Shown: positions 1 through 6,424, counted from the stretch's first letter. The stretch: 10,413 nucleotides of DNA from Alphaproteobacteria bacterium (GCA_013298245.1 JAAFHD010000083.1:1-10413); one strand, 5' to 3'. Translations and numbers: made by a program. The notes: a model not told the origin generated them from the sequence alone.

Positions 1-2
1 CT

Positions 3-29
3 TTCCTGGGCGGGCTGCGCCTGTTCTGA
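3..29 (+). CDS. C-terminal tail of an upstream gene (partial)
   Basis: Only the last eight codons and a TGA stop (27-29) lie inside the window, reading FLGGLRLF. It is proposed as a gene end because the stop sits exactly where phnN should begin, giving a stop/start overlap like the other junctions in this window. The identity cannot be judged from eight residues. By position it may be another phosphonate-utilisation gene, but that is only inference from the phnN neighbour. Confidence 0.35.
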   Translation, partial: FLGGLRLF

Positions 30-559
30 CGCGGCTGATCGCGACCGTCGGCCCTTCTGGTGCCGGCAAGGACACTGTGCTGGCAGGCCTGCGCGCCGCC
101 CTGGCCAATAACCAGCACTTCGTCTTCGCCCGCCGCGCGATCACCCGGCCCGCTGACCAGGGTGCCGAGGACCACGAACCCCTGACCGAGGCGCAATTCG
201 CCGCCCGCGACTTCGCGCTGCAATGGCAGGCGCATGGGCTGTCCTATGGCATCCCGCGCGACATCGAGTCGCACCTGGCCGCCGGGCGTTCGGTCTTCGC
301 CAATCTCTCGCGCGCGGTGCTGCCGAAGGCCGCCCAGCGCTACCCCTTGCTGGTGCTCGAAATCACAGCACCCCTCGCGCTGCGCGCCGCCCGCCTGGCC
401 GCCCGCGGCCGCGAAGACCCCGCCGATATCGCCGCCCGCCTGGCCCGCGAAGCCCCCCTGCCCGCCGGCCTGCCGGTCGTGACCATCCAGAACGACACCA
501 CCCCCGCAGCCGCCATCGCGGCGGCCCAAAAAGCGCTGGACAGCCTGATCACGTCGTGA
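26..559 (+). CDS. phnN: ribose 1,5-bisphosphate phosphokinase PhnN
   Basis: PhnN phosphorylates ribose 1,5-bisphosphate to PRPP, the last kinase step linking C-P lyase phosphonate degradation to nucleotide metabolism; it is cytosolic. The protein is about 177 residues with this start, close to the usual 180-190. A complete P-loop GPSGAGKD lies at residues 9-16, and the family-typical segment FALQWQAHGLSYGIP follows at about residues 63-77. The window has no in-frame ATG, GTG or TTG before the P-loop. The first such codon is GTG at 77, just after it, and using that would remove the nucleotide-binding site. I therefore place the start at CTG 26-28, which overlaps the TGA of the preceding reading frame and gives an N-terminus xTRLIATVGPSGAGKD, the normal PhnN layout. 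A start further upstream outside the window is possible because the frame is open to base 2. The gene ends 12 bp before the GntR gene. Confidence 0.9.
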   Translation: MTRLIATVGPSGAGKDTVLAGLRAALANNQHFVFARRAITRPADQGAEDHEPLTEAQFAARDFALQWQAHGLSYGIPRDIESHLAAGRSVFANLSRAVLPKAAQRYPLLVLEITAPLALRAARLAARGREDPADIAARLAREAPLPAGLPVVTIQNDTTPAAAIAAAQKALDSLITS

Positions 560-571
560 CATGTCAGCGAT

Positions 572-1255
572 GTGTCGCTGATCACCGCCATCGAACCGCC
601 CGCCTCGCTGACCGAACAGGCCACCGCCGCCATTCGGCGCGACATTCTGGCGTGCCGGCTGGCGCCGGGTGCGGCGCTGGCGGAAGCCGCGTTGGCCACG
701 GCGCTGGGGCTGACCAAGGCGCCGGTGCGCGCGGCCCTCGCACGCCTTGCGGATGAAGGGCTGGTCGCCGCCATCCCCCGCCGCGGCTGGACCGTCAGTC
801 TGGTTACGGTGCGCGACATCCACGAAGTGTTTGACCTGCGCCTGGTCCTGGAACCCGAGGCCGCGCGCCGCGCCGCGGGCCGCGTGGACACGCGCGAGCT
901 GGACCGCCTGGATGCCGTCTGCGCCGCCGGCTACCGCCCCGGTGATGGCGACAGCGCGATCGATTTCCTGGATGCCAACCGCGCCTTCCATGTCGCGGTC
1001 GCGGAACTTTCGGGCAATGCGCGGCTCGCGCGCCAGATCGGCCGGCTGCTGGATGAATCCACACGCATGCTGGTGCTGGGCCTGTCGCGTCGCGACCGCT
1101 CGGGCGAAATGGCGCATGAACACCGCGCGCTGATCGACATGCTGGCGCTTGGCCGCGGGCCGGACGCCGCCCGCCTGATGCACGAACAAGTGGATGAAAG
1201 CCGCCAGATGGTGCTGGCAGCGCTCACCGCCCCGGAAGCCGGAATCCCGACATGA
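572..1255 (+). CDS. GntR-family transcriptional regulator, FCD (FadR-type) subfamily
   Basis: This is a 227-residue DNA-binding regulator. The N-terminal winged helix-turn-helix spans about residues 12-75, with the recognition-helix segment ALGLTKAPVRAALARLADEG at 44-63 followed by the wing IPRRGW. The C-terminal FCD all-helical ligand domain spans about 83-215. Residues where FCD proteins bind a metal or carboxylate ligand are recognisable: N136 (usually Asp) and H140 in NRAFH, H184 in EHRAL, and a His near 204. FCD regulators usually sense organic acids or amino acids and repress neighbouring catabolic genes. The start is GTG at 572, giving MSLITAIEPP with no conserved sequence upstream. 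The stop overlaps the start of the thiol dioxygenase (ATGA at 1252-1255), so the two are translationally coupled, and the regulator probably controls that gene and itself. The effector cannot be read from the sequence. Confidence 0.9.
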   Translation: MSLITAIEPPASLTEQATAAIRRDILACRLAPGAALAEAALATALGLTKAPVRAALARLADEGLVAAIPRRGWTVSLVTVRDIHEVFDLRLVLEPEAARRAAGRVDTRELDRLDAVCAAGYRPGDGDSAIDFLDANRAFHVAVAELSGNARLARQIGRLLDESTRMLVLGLSRRDRSGEMAHEHRALIDMLALGRGPDAARLMHEQVDESRQMVLAALTAPEAGIPT

Positions 1256-1749
1256 ACATGATCGCCCGCCGCCCGCTGGATGCCATGCTGGGCGCCATCG
1301 CCGATGCCGTCGCCACCCCGCTGGAGGGGCGCGAAAAGCGCGTCGCCGCGGCCCTCGCGCCGCACCTGCAGGACCCGCTGCTGCTGGCCGGCCTGGAATG
1401 CCCCGGCTGCGACACCCGCTACACCCGCCACCTGCTGCACGAGGGCGATGGCTATGCCGTCGTCGCGCTGGTCTGGCGCCCGGGGCAGATGTCGCCGGTG
1501 CATGCGCACAAGGCCTGGTGCGCGCTTGGCATCCACCAGGGCATCCTGACCGAACATTTCTACGAGGCCGGCACGCTGCGCCCGACGGCGTTGCATTTGC
1601 GCCTGCCTGGTGACCTCAGCCACGGTCCGGCCTGTGACCACATGATCCACCGCCTGGCCAATTGCTGCGCGGAGACCGCGGTGTCCATCCATGTCTACGG
1701 CACCGCCTTCGAACGCATGGCAGAGGACCTGAATCTGGTCCTTGCCTGA
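1252..1749 (+). CDS. thiol dioxygenase, cysteine / 3-mercaptopropionate dioxygenase family
   Basis: This 165-residue cupin is predicted to oxidise a small thiol (cysteine, 3-mercaptopropionate or similar) to its sulfinic acid with O2, using a mononuclear non-haem iron. The three-histidine site is visible: H84 and H86 in PVHAHKAWCALG and H133 in MIHRLAN. The Ser-His-Tyr relay of the family is present as S145-I-H147-V-Y149. C90 lies near the place of the Cys that crosslinks to Tyr in mammalian cysteine dioxygenase, but spacing after the HxH is one residue shorter, as in bacterial 3-mercaptopropionate-type enzymes, so substrate class is undecided. The start ATG at 1252 overlaps the regulator stop. 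A membrane permease follows 27 bp downstream and may move a substrate or sulfinate product. The family call is secure; substrate choice is not. Confidence 0.87.
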   Translation: MNMIARRPLDAMLGAIADAVATPLEGREKRVAAALAPHLQDPLLLAGLECPGCDTRYTRHLLHEGDGYAVVALVWRPGQMSPVHAHKAWCALGIHQGILTEHFYEAGTLRPTALHLRLPGDLSHGPACDHMIHRLANCCAETAVSIHVYGTAFERMAEDLNLVLA

Positions 1750-1776
1750 GGCGCCGCGCACCCGCAGTTTGGGTGC

Positions 1777-2661
1777 ATGCCATCCAGGCTTGTCATTGGT
1801 TTGCTGTTGGGTTTGGGGGCTTCCATCATCTGGGGCGGGCATGCGGTCGTGGCCCGCATGGCGCTGAACGGCCAGGGTTTTCACCTGCTGGACCTGGGTG
1901 CCATGCGCTATATCCCGACGGGGATTCTGCTCGCACCGATCGCCTGGCGCATCCGCCACCGACTGCTGGAATTGGGGCTGTGGCGCGTGCTTGCGCTGGT
2001 CACCATGGGGGGCGTGGGCAACCAACTGACCTTCGTCGGCGCGCTGCAATGGGCGCCGGCAGCGCATGGCGGCACCATCGCGCCGATGACCGCACCAGTT
2101 GTCGCCGCCTTCGCCGGCTGGGCCTTGCTGGGTGAGCGGCCGACCCGCGGGCGTGTCCTGGCACTGCTGGTCATGCTGTCGGGTGTGCTGATGATCGGCT
2201 GGGAAGGCCTGGCGACCGACCGCGCGGATGTCTGGAAGGGCGACCTGATGCTGGTGGCCGCTGGCGGCACCTGGGGTGTTTTTGGTGCGCTGTTGCGGCT
2301 GTGGCAGCTGCCGGCCATCCCGGCGGCATCGGCCGTGGCGGTGGTCTCGGCACTGATCGTGACACCGCCCTGGCTGGCCGTCGCGGCGGGCGATTTCATC
2401 GCGCTGCCATGGCAGTTGCAGCTGTGGATGCTGTTCGCCCAAGGCATCATGCTGGGCATCCTGGCGATGGGGATGTTCGCGCGCAGCCTGGATTTGCTGG
2501 GGCCGACGCGGGCGGCGACCTTGTCGGTGTTCGTGCCAGTGACGGGGCTGTTGCTGGCGGCGCTGGTGCTGGGCGAAACCATGGGGGCCATGCAATTGCT
2601 GGGGGCCATGGTCGCGGTCAGCGGCATGCTGGTGGCGGTGCTGTTCACGGGAAGACGTTGA
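1777..2661 (+). CDS. EamA/DMT-superfamily permease
   Basis: This is a 294-residue inner-membrane protein of the drug/metabolite transporter (EamA) type, predicted to have ten transmembrane helices in two homologous halves of about 140 residues. The first helix carries the typical GASIIWGGHAVVAR segment (residues 14-27), and the second half starts around residue 150 (LMLVAAGGTWGVFGALL). The end LLGAMVAVSGMLVAVLFTGRR matches the usual terminal helix plus basic tail. Members export or import amino acids, metabolites or drugs; nothing here fixes the substrate. It lies on the same strand 27 bp after the thiol dioxygenase, so co-transcription and a link to sulfur-compound handling are plausible inferences. 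ATG 1777 follows a short AT-poorer spacer without a strong Shine-Dalgarno. The stop is only 2 bp from the 3' end of the opposing tRNA gene. Confidence 0.88.
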   Translation: MPSRLVIGLLLGLGASIIWGGHAVVARMALNGQGFHLLDLGAMRYIPTGILLAPIAWRIRHRLLELGLWRVLALVTMGGVGNQLTFVGALQWAPAAHGGTIAPMTAPVVAAFAGWALLGERPTRGRVLALLVMLSGVLMIGWEGLATDRADVWKGDLMLVAAGGTWGVFGALLRLWQLPAIPAASAVAVVSALIVTPPWLAVAAGDFIALPWQLQLWMLFAQGIMLGILAMGMFARSLDLLGPTRAATLSVFVPVTGLLLAALVLGETMGAMQLLGAMVAVSGMLVAVLFTGRR

Positions 2662-2663
2662 TA

Positions 2664-2737
2664 TGGCTGGGGAACCTGGATTCGAACCAAGACTGCCCGA
2701 GTCAGAGTCGGGAGTTCTACCGTTAAACTATTCCCCA
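2664..2737 (-). tRNA. tRNA-Gln (anticodon CUG), CCA encoded
   Basis: Read on the minus strand the sequence folds as a 74-nt tRNA. Acceptor strands are TGGGGAA (from 2737) and TTCCCCA. The D-arm contains GTTTAACGGTAGAAC, and the anticodon stem CCCGA/TCGGG encloses loop CTCTGAC, placing CTG at positions 34-36, which reads CAG. The T-arm contains GGTTCGAATCC. The discriminator base is G and the 3' CCA is encoded (complement at 2664-2666). The T-first acceptor stem is typical of bacterial glutamine tRNAs. It faces the permease gene, with which it converges at a 2-bp gap. No integrase or att-like repeat is visible beside it. Confidence 0.96.
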
Positions 2738-2796
2738 ACGGCTGGCGGCGTATAACGCAGTGGCGCTGGAATTCCAAGCCAGGGCGCGGTTTGCAC

Positions 2797-2825
2797 TTGC
2801 ACCGAATACATCAATTCACTACTTT
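2797..2825 (+). promoter_or_regulatory. possible promoter of the antitoxin-toxin pair
   Basis: A local AT-rich patch precedes the antitoxin gene. The hexamer TTGCAC occurs twice in tandem (2791-2802). The second copy is 17 bp from TACTTT (2820-2825), a fair -35/-10 arrangement. A short inverted repeat GAAT/ATTC (2804-2807 and 2814-2817) lies between the boxes and could be an operator. Transcription would begin at about 2832, on top of the start codons, and there is no Shine-Dalgarno, so the mRNA may be leaderless. This is a pattern-based proposal only. Confidence 0.3.
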
Positions 2826-2826
2826 T

Positions 2827-3084
2827 ATGCCCATGACCCCCGAACACGCCATCGCCGTCGCGGCCGCTGATGCCAATCGCGCTTTCTCCCGCCTGCTGCG
2901 CGAAGTGCGGGAGGATGGGCAAAGCTTCACCGTCACATCCCATGGCAAGCCCGTGGCCCGCATCCTGCCCGTGACCGCCGAACCTGCGCGCGCCGCCGCC
3001 CGCGCCACCCTGCTGGCCCGCCTGGCCACGCAGCCCGTCGCGCAAGCCGCGCCCTGGACCCGCGACGACCTCTACACGCGGTGA
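2827..3084 (+). CDS. type II antitoxin, Phd/YefM-like
   Basis: This small DNA-binding antitoxin (85 residues from ATG 2827, or 83 from the nearby ATG 2833) is predicted to neutralise the PIN toxin encoded next and to repress the pair. The N-terminal fold is recognisable by the pattern ANRAFSRLLREVREDGQSFT followed by VTSHGKPVARILPV, the Phd/YefM signature of a helix then a strand-turn-strand with a GKPVA(R/V)I core. The C-terminal tail after about residue 55 is Ala/Arg-rich and ends WTRDDLYTR, a likely toxin-binding segment. A TTG at 2791 would extend it by 12 residues that do not resemble the family, so I reject that start. The stop overlaps the toxin start as GTGA (3081-3084), the standard coupled arrangement. 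Confidence 0.85.
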   Translation: MPMTPEHAIAVAAADANRAFSRLLREVREDGQSFTVTSHGKPVARILPVTAEPARAAARATLLARLATQPVAQAAPWTRDDLYTR

Positions 3085-3488
3085 GAACCGCGCTCGACAC
3101 CAACATCCTGGCCTATGCGGAGGGCGTGAATGACGCGCCCCGCCGCGACGCAGCACTCAGCGTGCTGGCCCGCCTGCAGGATGAAGTGGTGGTCCCCGCC
3201 CAGGCCTTGGGCGAACTTTTTGTGGTCCTCACCCGCAAGGCCGGCCGCGATGCCGCCACCGCCCGCGCGGCCATCCTCTCCTGGACCGAAAGCTACCTGG
3301 TCCAGCCCAGCACCGAGGCCGTCATGGTCGAAGCGATGGAAATCGTCACCTCCCACCGCCTGTCCTTCTGGGACAGCGTGATGCTGGCCGCCGCCGCGCA
3401 ATCCGGCTGCCGCCGCCTGTTGTCCGAGGACATGCAGCCAGGCTTCACCTGGCGCAGCGTCACCATCCAGAACCCCTTCACCACCTGA
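3081..3488 (+). CDS. vapC: PIN-domain toxin, VapC-like ribonuclease
   Basis: This 135-residue PIN-domain protein is predicted to be a Mg-dependent endoribonuclease that cleaves a specific RNA (often tRNA or rRNA) when freed from its antitoxin. The acidic site is complete: D6 in ALDTNILAY, E45 in ALGELFVVL, D98 in FWDSVMLAAA and E116/D117 in LLSEDMQ. Length and motif order are normal for VapC. The start is GTG at 3081, overlapping the antitoxin stop by GTGA. Pairing a PIN toxin with a Phd/YefM-fold rather than an AbrB-fold antitoxin is common. The pair sits between a tRNA gene and a metabolic operon, with the next gene 23 bp downstream on the same strand, so read-through into that operon is possible. 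Confidence 0.9.
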   Translation: MRTALDTNILAYAEGVNDAPRRDAALSVLARLQDEVVVPAQALGELFVVLTRKAGRDAATARAAILSWTESYLVQPSTEAVMVEAMEIVTSHRLSFWDSVMLAAAAQSGCRRLLSEDMQPGFTWRSVTIQNPFTT

Positions 3489-3511
3489 GCCCGCCGCGCC
3501 ACACTGCGCGC

Positions 3512-4294
3512 ATGCCAGAAACCCAATGGATGCGCCTGACCGCGCCCGAACTGCGCGAGGCCGCGAAGGCCGATGCGCTCGTCATCCTGCCCGTCGCCAG
3601 CCTGGAGCAGCACGGGCCGCACATGGCCACCGGCACCGACATGGTGCTGGGTGGCGCCGTGGCCCGCGCCACCGCCGAACGCCTGGATGAAGCGGGCGAA
3701 CGCGTGGTGGTGCTGCCCGTCGTCTGGCACGGCCTGGCGGAGCACCACATGGCCTTCGGCGGCACCATCACGCTGGACCAGCCGACATTTCTGGCCGTGC
3801 TGAAGGGCATCGCGGCCAGCGTCGCACGGCACGGGTTTTCGCGCCTGTTCCTGCTGAACGCGCATGGCGGCAACACGGCGGCGATCGACATCGCAGTCAC
3901 CGAAATCGGCCGCGACCTGGGCCTGGCCGTCATGGGCGGCACCTATTGGCACATCGTGCCCGAGGCGATCGAACCCCTGCTGGAAGACCAGCCCGGCCTA
4001 ATGCACGCCTGCGAGGCCGAGACCAGCCTGATGCTGCATCTGACCCAAGGCTGCGTGCGCGAAGACCGCATGGCCGGCGCCTTCGGCCCGATGACCAACC
4101 GCACGCCGACCCAGCCGCGCGGGCTGACGGTGCGCCGCAGCTTCGCCCATGTCAGCCAGACCGGCGTGATCGGCGATGCGCGGCGTGCCAGCGCGGAAAA
4201 GGGCGAGGCGCTGCTGGACGCGATCGCCGATGCGCTGGCGCCCATCCTGATGGATGCGGCGCTGTGGCGCAGCGCCGAGCGTGGCCAACCCTGA
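3512..4294 (+). CDS. creatininase-family metal-dependent amidohydrolase
   Basis: This 260-residue enzyme belongs to the creatinine amidohydrolase family, cytosolic binuclear-metal hydrolases that open cyclic or linear amides such as creatinine and formamide-type intermediates. Metal-site motifs are in order: E32 and H34 in SLEQHGPH, D43 in TGTDMVLG, H118 in LLNAHGGNT, and a downstream HACEAETS block at 165-172 with E170. The length is typical. The gene begins 23 bp after the toxin gene and ends 60 bp before the Bug receptor start on the same strand, so hydrolase and receptor are probably co-transcribed. In this group of bacteria such hydrolases often sit beside orphan Bug receptors, suggesting a role in using an imported amide or lactam. 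True creatininase activity is not implied. Confidence 0.88.
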   Translation: MPETQWMRLTAPELREAAKADALVILPVASLEQHGPHMATGTDMVLGGAVARATAERLDEAGERVVVLPVVWHGLAEHHMAFGGTITLDQPTFLAVLKGIAASVARHGFSRLFLLNAHGGNTAAIDIAVTEIGRDLGLAVMGGTYWHIVPEAIEPLLEDQPGLMHACEAETSLMLHLTQGCVREDRMAGAFGPMTNRTPTQPRGLTVRRSFAHVSQTGVIGDARRASAEKGEALLDAIADALAPILMDAALWRSAERGQP

Positions 4295-4354
4295 CGCTTG
4301 CATTTCATGCCGCTTCTCCCCAAACACAGAAGCACAAAAACGGGAGACAACGTC

Positions 4355-5311
4355 ATGCAACGCCGCCACCTTCTGGGCGCGCTCGCCGCGCCCGCATTCG
4401 CGCCCGGCATCGGCCAGGCCCAGGGCTTCCCTAGCCGCCCCATCACGATCCAGATCGCCTTCGGCGCCGGTGGCGCCACCGATGTGCAGATGCGCTCCTT
4501 CGCCGAGGCCGCGACGCGCGCCTTTGGCCAGACCGTGCTGATCGAAAACCGCCCCGGCGGCGGTGGCACCCTGCCGGCCGCCAACATGCGCAACAGCCGC
4601 CCCGATGGCTACACGGTCGCGCAATTCGCCCTGCCCGCCATCCGCCTGCCCTTCATGCAGCGCATGGCCTTCAACCCGCGCACCGACTTCACGCCGATCA
4701 TCCATTTGACCGGCTATCTGTTCATGGTCTGCGTGCGCGCGGAATCGCCGTATCGCACCTGGGCCGACCTGGTCGCCGATGCGCGCCGCCGCCCCAATGA
4801 CGTGCGCATGGGCAATACGGGTGCGAACGGCACGCCGCACCTCACGCTGATCGAACTGGCCGAACGCGAGCGCATGGAGGTCACCCACGTGCCCTTCCGT
4901 GGCGAAAGCGACGCCGTGCCCGCGCTGATCGGCGGCCATATCGAAGCATCGGGCACCGGCTCCGGCGTGCTGCAATTGATCGCCGAGGGGCGGCTGCGCG
5001 CGCTGAATGTCTGGTCGCGCGAACGCAGCCCGAAAATCCCAACCGTGCCCACCTTGCGCGAACTCGGCCACGACATGGTGGTGACCTCCCCCTATGGCCT
5101 GGTCGGGCCTTTGGGCATGGAACCCGCGGTGGTCGCGCGGCTGCACGAAGGCTTCCGCATCGCGCTGCACGACCCCGCGCATATCGCGACGCTGGAACGC
5201 CTGGACCAGCCGCTGGAATACCTCAACAGCGCCGAGTATGGCGCCTTCATCCAGCGCACCGCCAATGAGGAAGAGGCCCGTGTGCGCCGCCTTGGCCTGA
5301 GTGGCGGCTGA
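4355..5311 (+). CDS. tripartite tricarboxylate transporter (Bug/TctC) periplasmic receptor
   Basis: This 318-residue periplasmic solute-binding protein is of the Bug (TctC) family, which captures organic acids or related solutes for TctAB-type carriers. The start ATG 4355 has a good Shine-Dalgarno (GGGAGA, 4342-4347) and opens a signal sequence with twin arginines, MQRRHLLGALAAPAFAPGIG, probably cleaved near GQAQ. A longer reading from TTG 4298 would spoil the signal peptide. Hallmarks follow: FPSRPITIQIAFGAGGATD at the mature N-terminus, then the family motif IENRPGGGGTLPAANM around residues 62-77, and VPFRGESDAVPALIGGHIE in the second lobe. No TctA or TctB membrane gene is in the window, which is usual for the many orphan Bug receptors of related bacteria. 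The stop overlaps the SDR start (TGATG), indicating one transcript. The ligand is unknown. Confidence 0.93.
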   Translation: MQRRHLLGALAAPAFAPGIGQAQGFPSRPITIQIAFGAGGATDVQMRSFAEAATRAFGQTVLIENRPGGGGTLPAANMRNSRPDGYTVAQFALPAIRLPFMQRMAFNPRTDFTPIIHLTGYLFMVCVRAESPYRTWADLVADARRRPNDVRMGNTGANGTPHLTLIELAERERMEVTHVPFRGESDAVPALIGGHIEASGTGSGVLQLIAEGRLRALNVWSRERSPKIPTVPTLRELGHDMVVTSPYGLVGPLGMEPAVVARLHEGFRIALHDPAHIATLERLDQPLEYLNSAEYGAFIQRTANEEEARVRRLGLSGG

Positions 5312-6186
5312 TGTTCAAGCCTGATCTCTTTGCCGGCGCGCATGTGCTGGTCACCGGCGGCGGCACCGGCCTTGGCCGCATGATGGCCGAGACCCTGCTG
5401 GCGCATGGCGCATCGGTCGAAATCTGGGGCCGGCGCGGGCCGATTGTGGAAGCCACTGCCGCCGAGATGAACGCAGCCCACCCGGGGCGCGCGCATTGGC
5501 AGGCGGTGGACATCAAGGACCATGACGCGGTGGAGGCCGCGGTCGCGCGCAGCATCGATGCCGGCCGCGCGCCGACCGCGCTGATCAACAACGCCGCCGG
5601 GAATTTCGTGTCGCGTTCCGAGGACCTCTCGCCCCGCGCCGTGCGCGCGATTTCCGACATCGTGATGCACGGTACTTTCAGCGTGACACAGGCGGTGGGC
5701 AAGCACTGGATCAAGGCCGGCACGGGTGGCGCGGTGGTCTCGATCGTCGTGACCTGGGTGTGGACCGGAGCACCCTTCGTGGTGCCGTCCGCCATGAGCA
5801 AATCGGCGATCCATGCGATGACCAGCTCGCTGGCGGTGGAATGGGGTCGGCATGGCATTCGCCTCAACTGCATCGCACCGGGCACCATCCCGACCGAGGG
5901 CATGTTCGCCCGCCTGCGGCCCGGCGAAAACAACCCGACCGCCAAGGCTGCCGCGGTGAACCCGTTGGGGCGCGTCGGCACGCCCGATGACATCGGCAAC
6001 CTCGCGGCCTTCCTGCTCTCGCCCGGTGCGGGCTGGATTTCGGGGCAGACCATCGCGCTCGACGGCGGCAATTGGCTGCGCAATGGCGGCGGCTTCACCG
6101 ATTATCTGGATTGGGGCGATGCCGAGTGGGACGAGGCGCGCGCGCGGATCAAGGCGCGCACGGCCGCGGACAAGGCGCAGCGATAG
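5311..6186 (+). CDS. SDR-family oxidoreductase, 2,4-dienoyl-CoA reductase-like
   Basis: This 291-residue Rossmann-fold short-chain dehydrogenase has the cofactor loop TGGGTGLG (residues 15-22), R41/R42 after strand 2 (suggesting NADPH), NNAAGNF at 93-99 and DGGNWL near the end. It resembles the 2,4-dienoyl-CoA reductase branch: the stretch PFVVPSAMSK (155-164) has Ser160 and Lys164 instead of the usual YxxxK, and LAVEWGRHGIRLN follows. By my recall of human DECR1, two further active-site positions differ here: Trp149 where that enzyme has Tyr199, and His120 where it has Asn148. The reaction may therefore not be dienoyl-CoA reduction. The C-terminal tail ends IKARTAADKAQR. The start overlaps the receptor stop by one base. 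A diverged copy of its last 157 bp occurs at 8456-8607, directly before the isocitrate lyase-family gene. Confidence 0.9.
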   Translation: MFKPDLFAGAHVLVTGGGTGLGRMMAETLLAHGASVEIWGRRGPIVEATAAEMNAAHPGRAHWQAVDIKDHDAVEAAVARSIDAGRAPTALINNAAGNFVSRSEDLSPRAVRAISDIVMHGTFSVTQAVGKHWIKAGTGGAVVSIVVTWVWTGAPFVVPSAMSKSAIHAMTSSLAVEWGRHGIRLNCIAPGTIPTEGMFARLRPGENNPTAKAAAVNPLGRVGTPDDIGNLAAFLLSPGAGWISGQTIALDGGNWLRNGGGFTDYLDWGDAEWDEARARIKARTAADKAQR

Positions 6187-6193
6187 TGTGCCG

Positions 6194-6232
6194 GTTCCGA
6201 AGTTCGCAGGCGCAGCCGGAGGACTTCGGAAC
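6194..6232 (+). terminator. hairpin after the SDR gene, terminator-like
   Basis: Perfect 10-bp arms GTTCCGAAGT (6194-6203) and ACTTCGGAAC (6223-6232) flank a 19-base loop, starting 7 bp after the SDR stop. There is no T-tract, so classical intrinsic termination is not shown; it may instead be an mRNA-stabilising stem at the end of the operon. Confidence 0.4.
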
Positions 6233-6258
6233 GGTCGCCACGCTGCAAAAACAACGGG

Positions 6259-6424
6259 CTAGCAGGCTGCTGAAAAACTGGCGGCTGAGGGCTGGCGAGG
6301 GAATTTTCGTGCACGAAAGGCCGGGACGAAGCCAGGATGTTGTTCATCCTGGCGAGGCACGAACGAATCGTGCGCGGAAATGACCCGCCAGACCGACCCG
6401 TCCAGTTTTTCAGTAGCCTGCTAG
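6259..6424. mobile_element. 166-bp MITE-like element with 23-bp terminal inverted repeats
   Basis: The left end (6259-6281) and right end (6402-6424) are inverted repeats matching at 22 of 23 positions, differing only at the G/A after CTAGCAGGCT. Both ends begin with CTAG and continue AGCAGGCTnCTGAAAAA, an end sequence resembling those of some bacterial insertion sequences. The 120-bp interior has no convincing reading frame. It holds a 14-bp palindrome TTTCGTGCACGAAA (6305-6318) and a hairpin GCCAGGATG/CATCCTGGC (6331-6339, 6345-6353). This is the profile of a non-autonomous element mobilised in trans. CTAG at both ends may be target duplication or part of the repeat. The parent IS family cannot be fixed here. 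Confidence 0.75.

Noticed and set aside
77..79. GTG 77 as start of phnN
   Set aside because: It lies after the P-loop and would yield a kinase without a nucleotide-binding site.
931..2595. Long minus-strand open frame of 554 codons
   Set aside because: It is antisense to the GntR, dioxygenase and permease genes, is rich in Gln/His/Arg/Gly as expected from the complement of GC-rich codons, and shows no recognisable domain.
2664..2737. tRNA-Gln as integration site of an island
   Set aside because: No integrase is present and no second copy of the tRNA 3' end was seen in the window.
2791..2826. TTG 2791 as start of the antitoxin
   Set aside because: The added residues are not family-like and the TTG is part of the tandem TTGCAC proposed as promoter.
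3998..5182. Minus-strand open frame of 394 codons
   Set aside because: It lies antisense to the creatininase-like and Bug receptor genes, both with clear family motifs.
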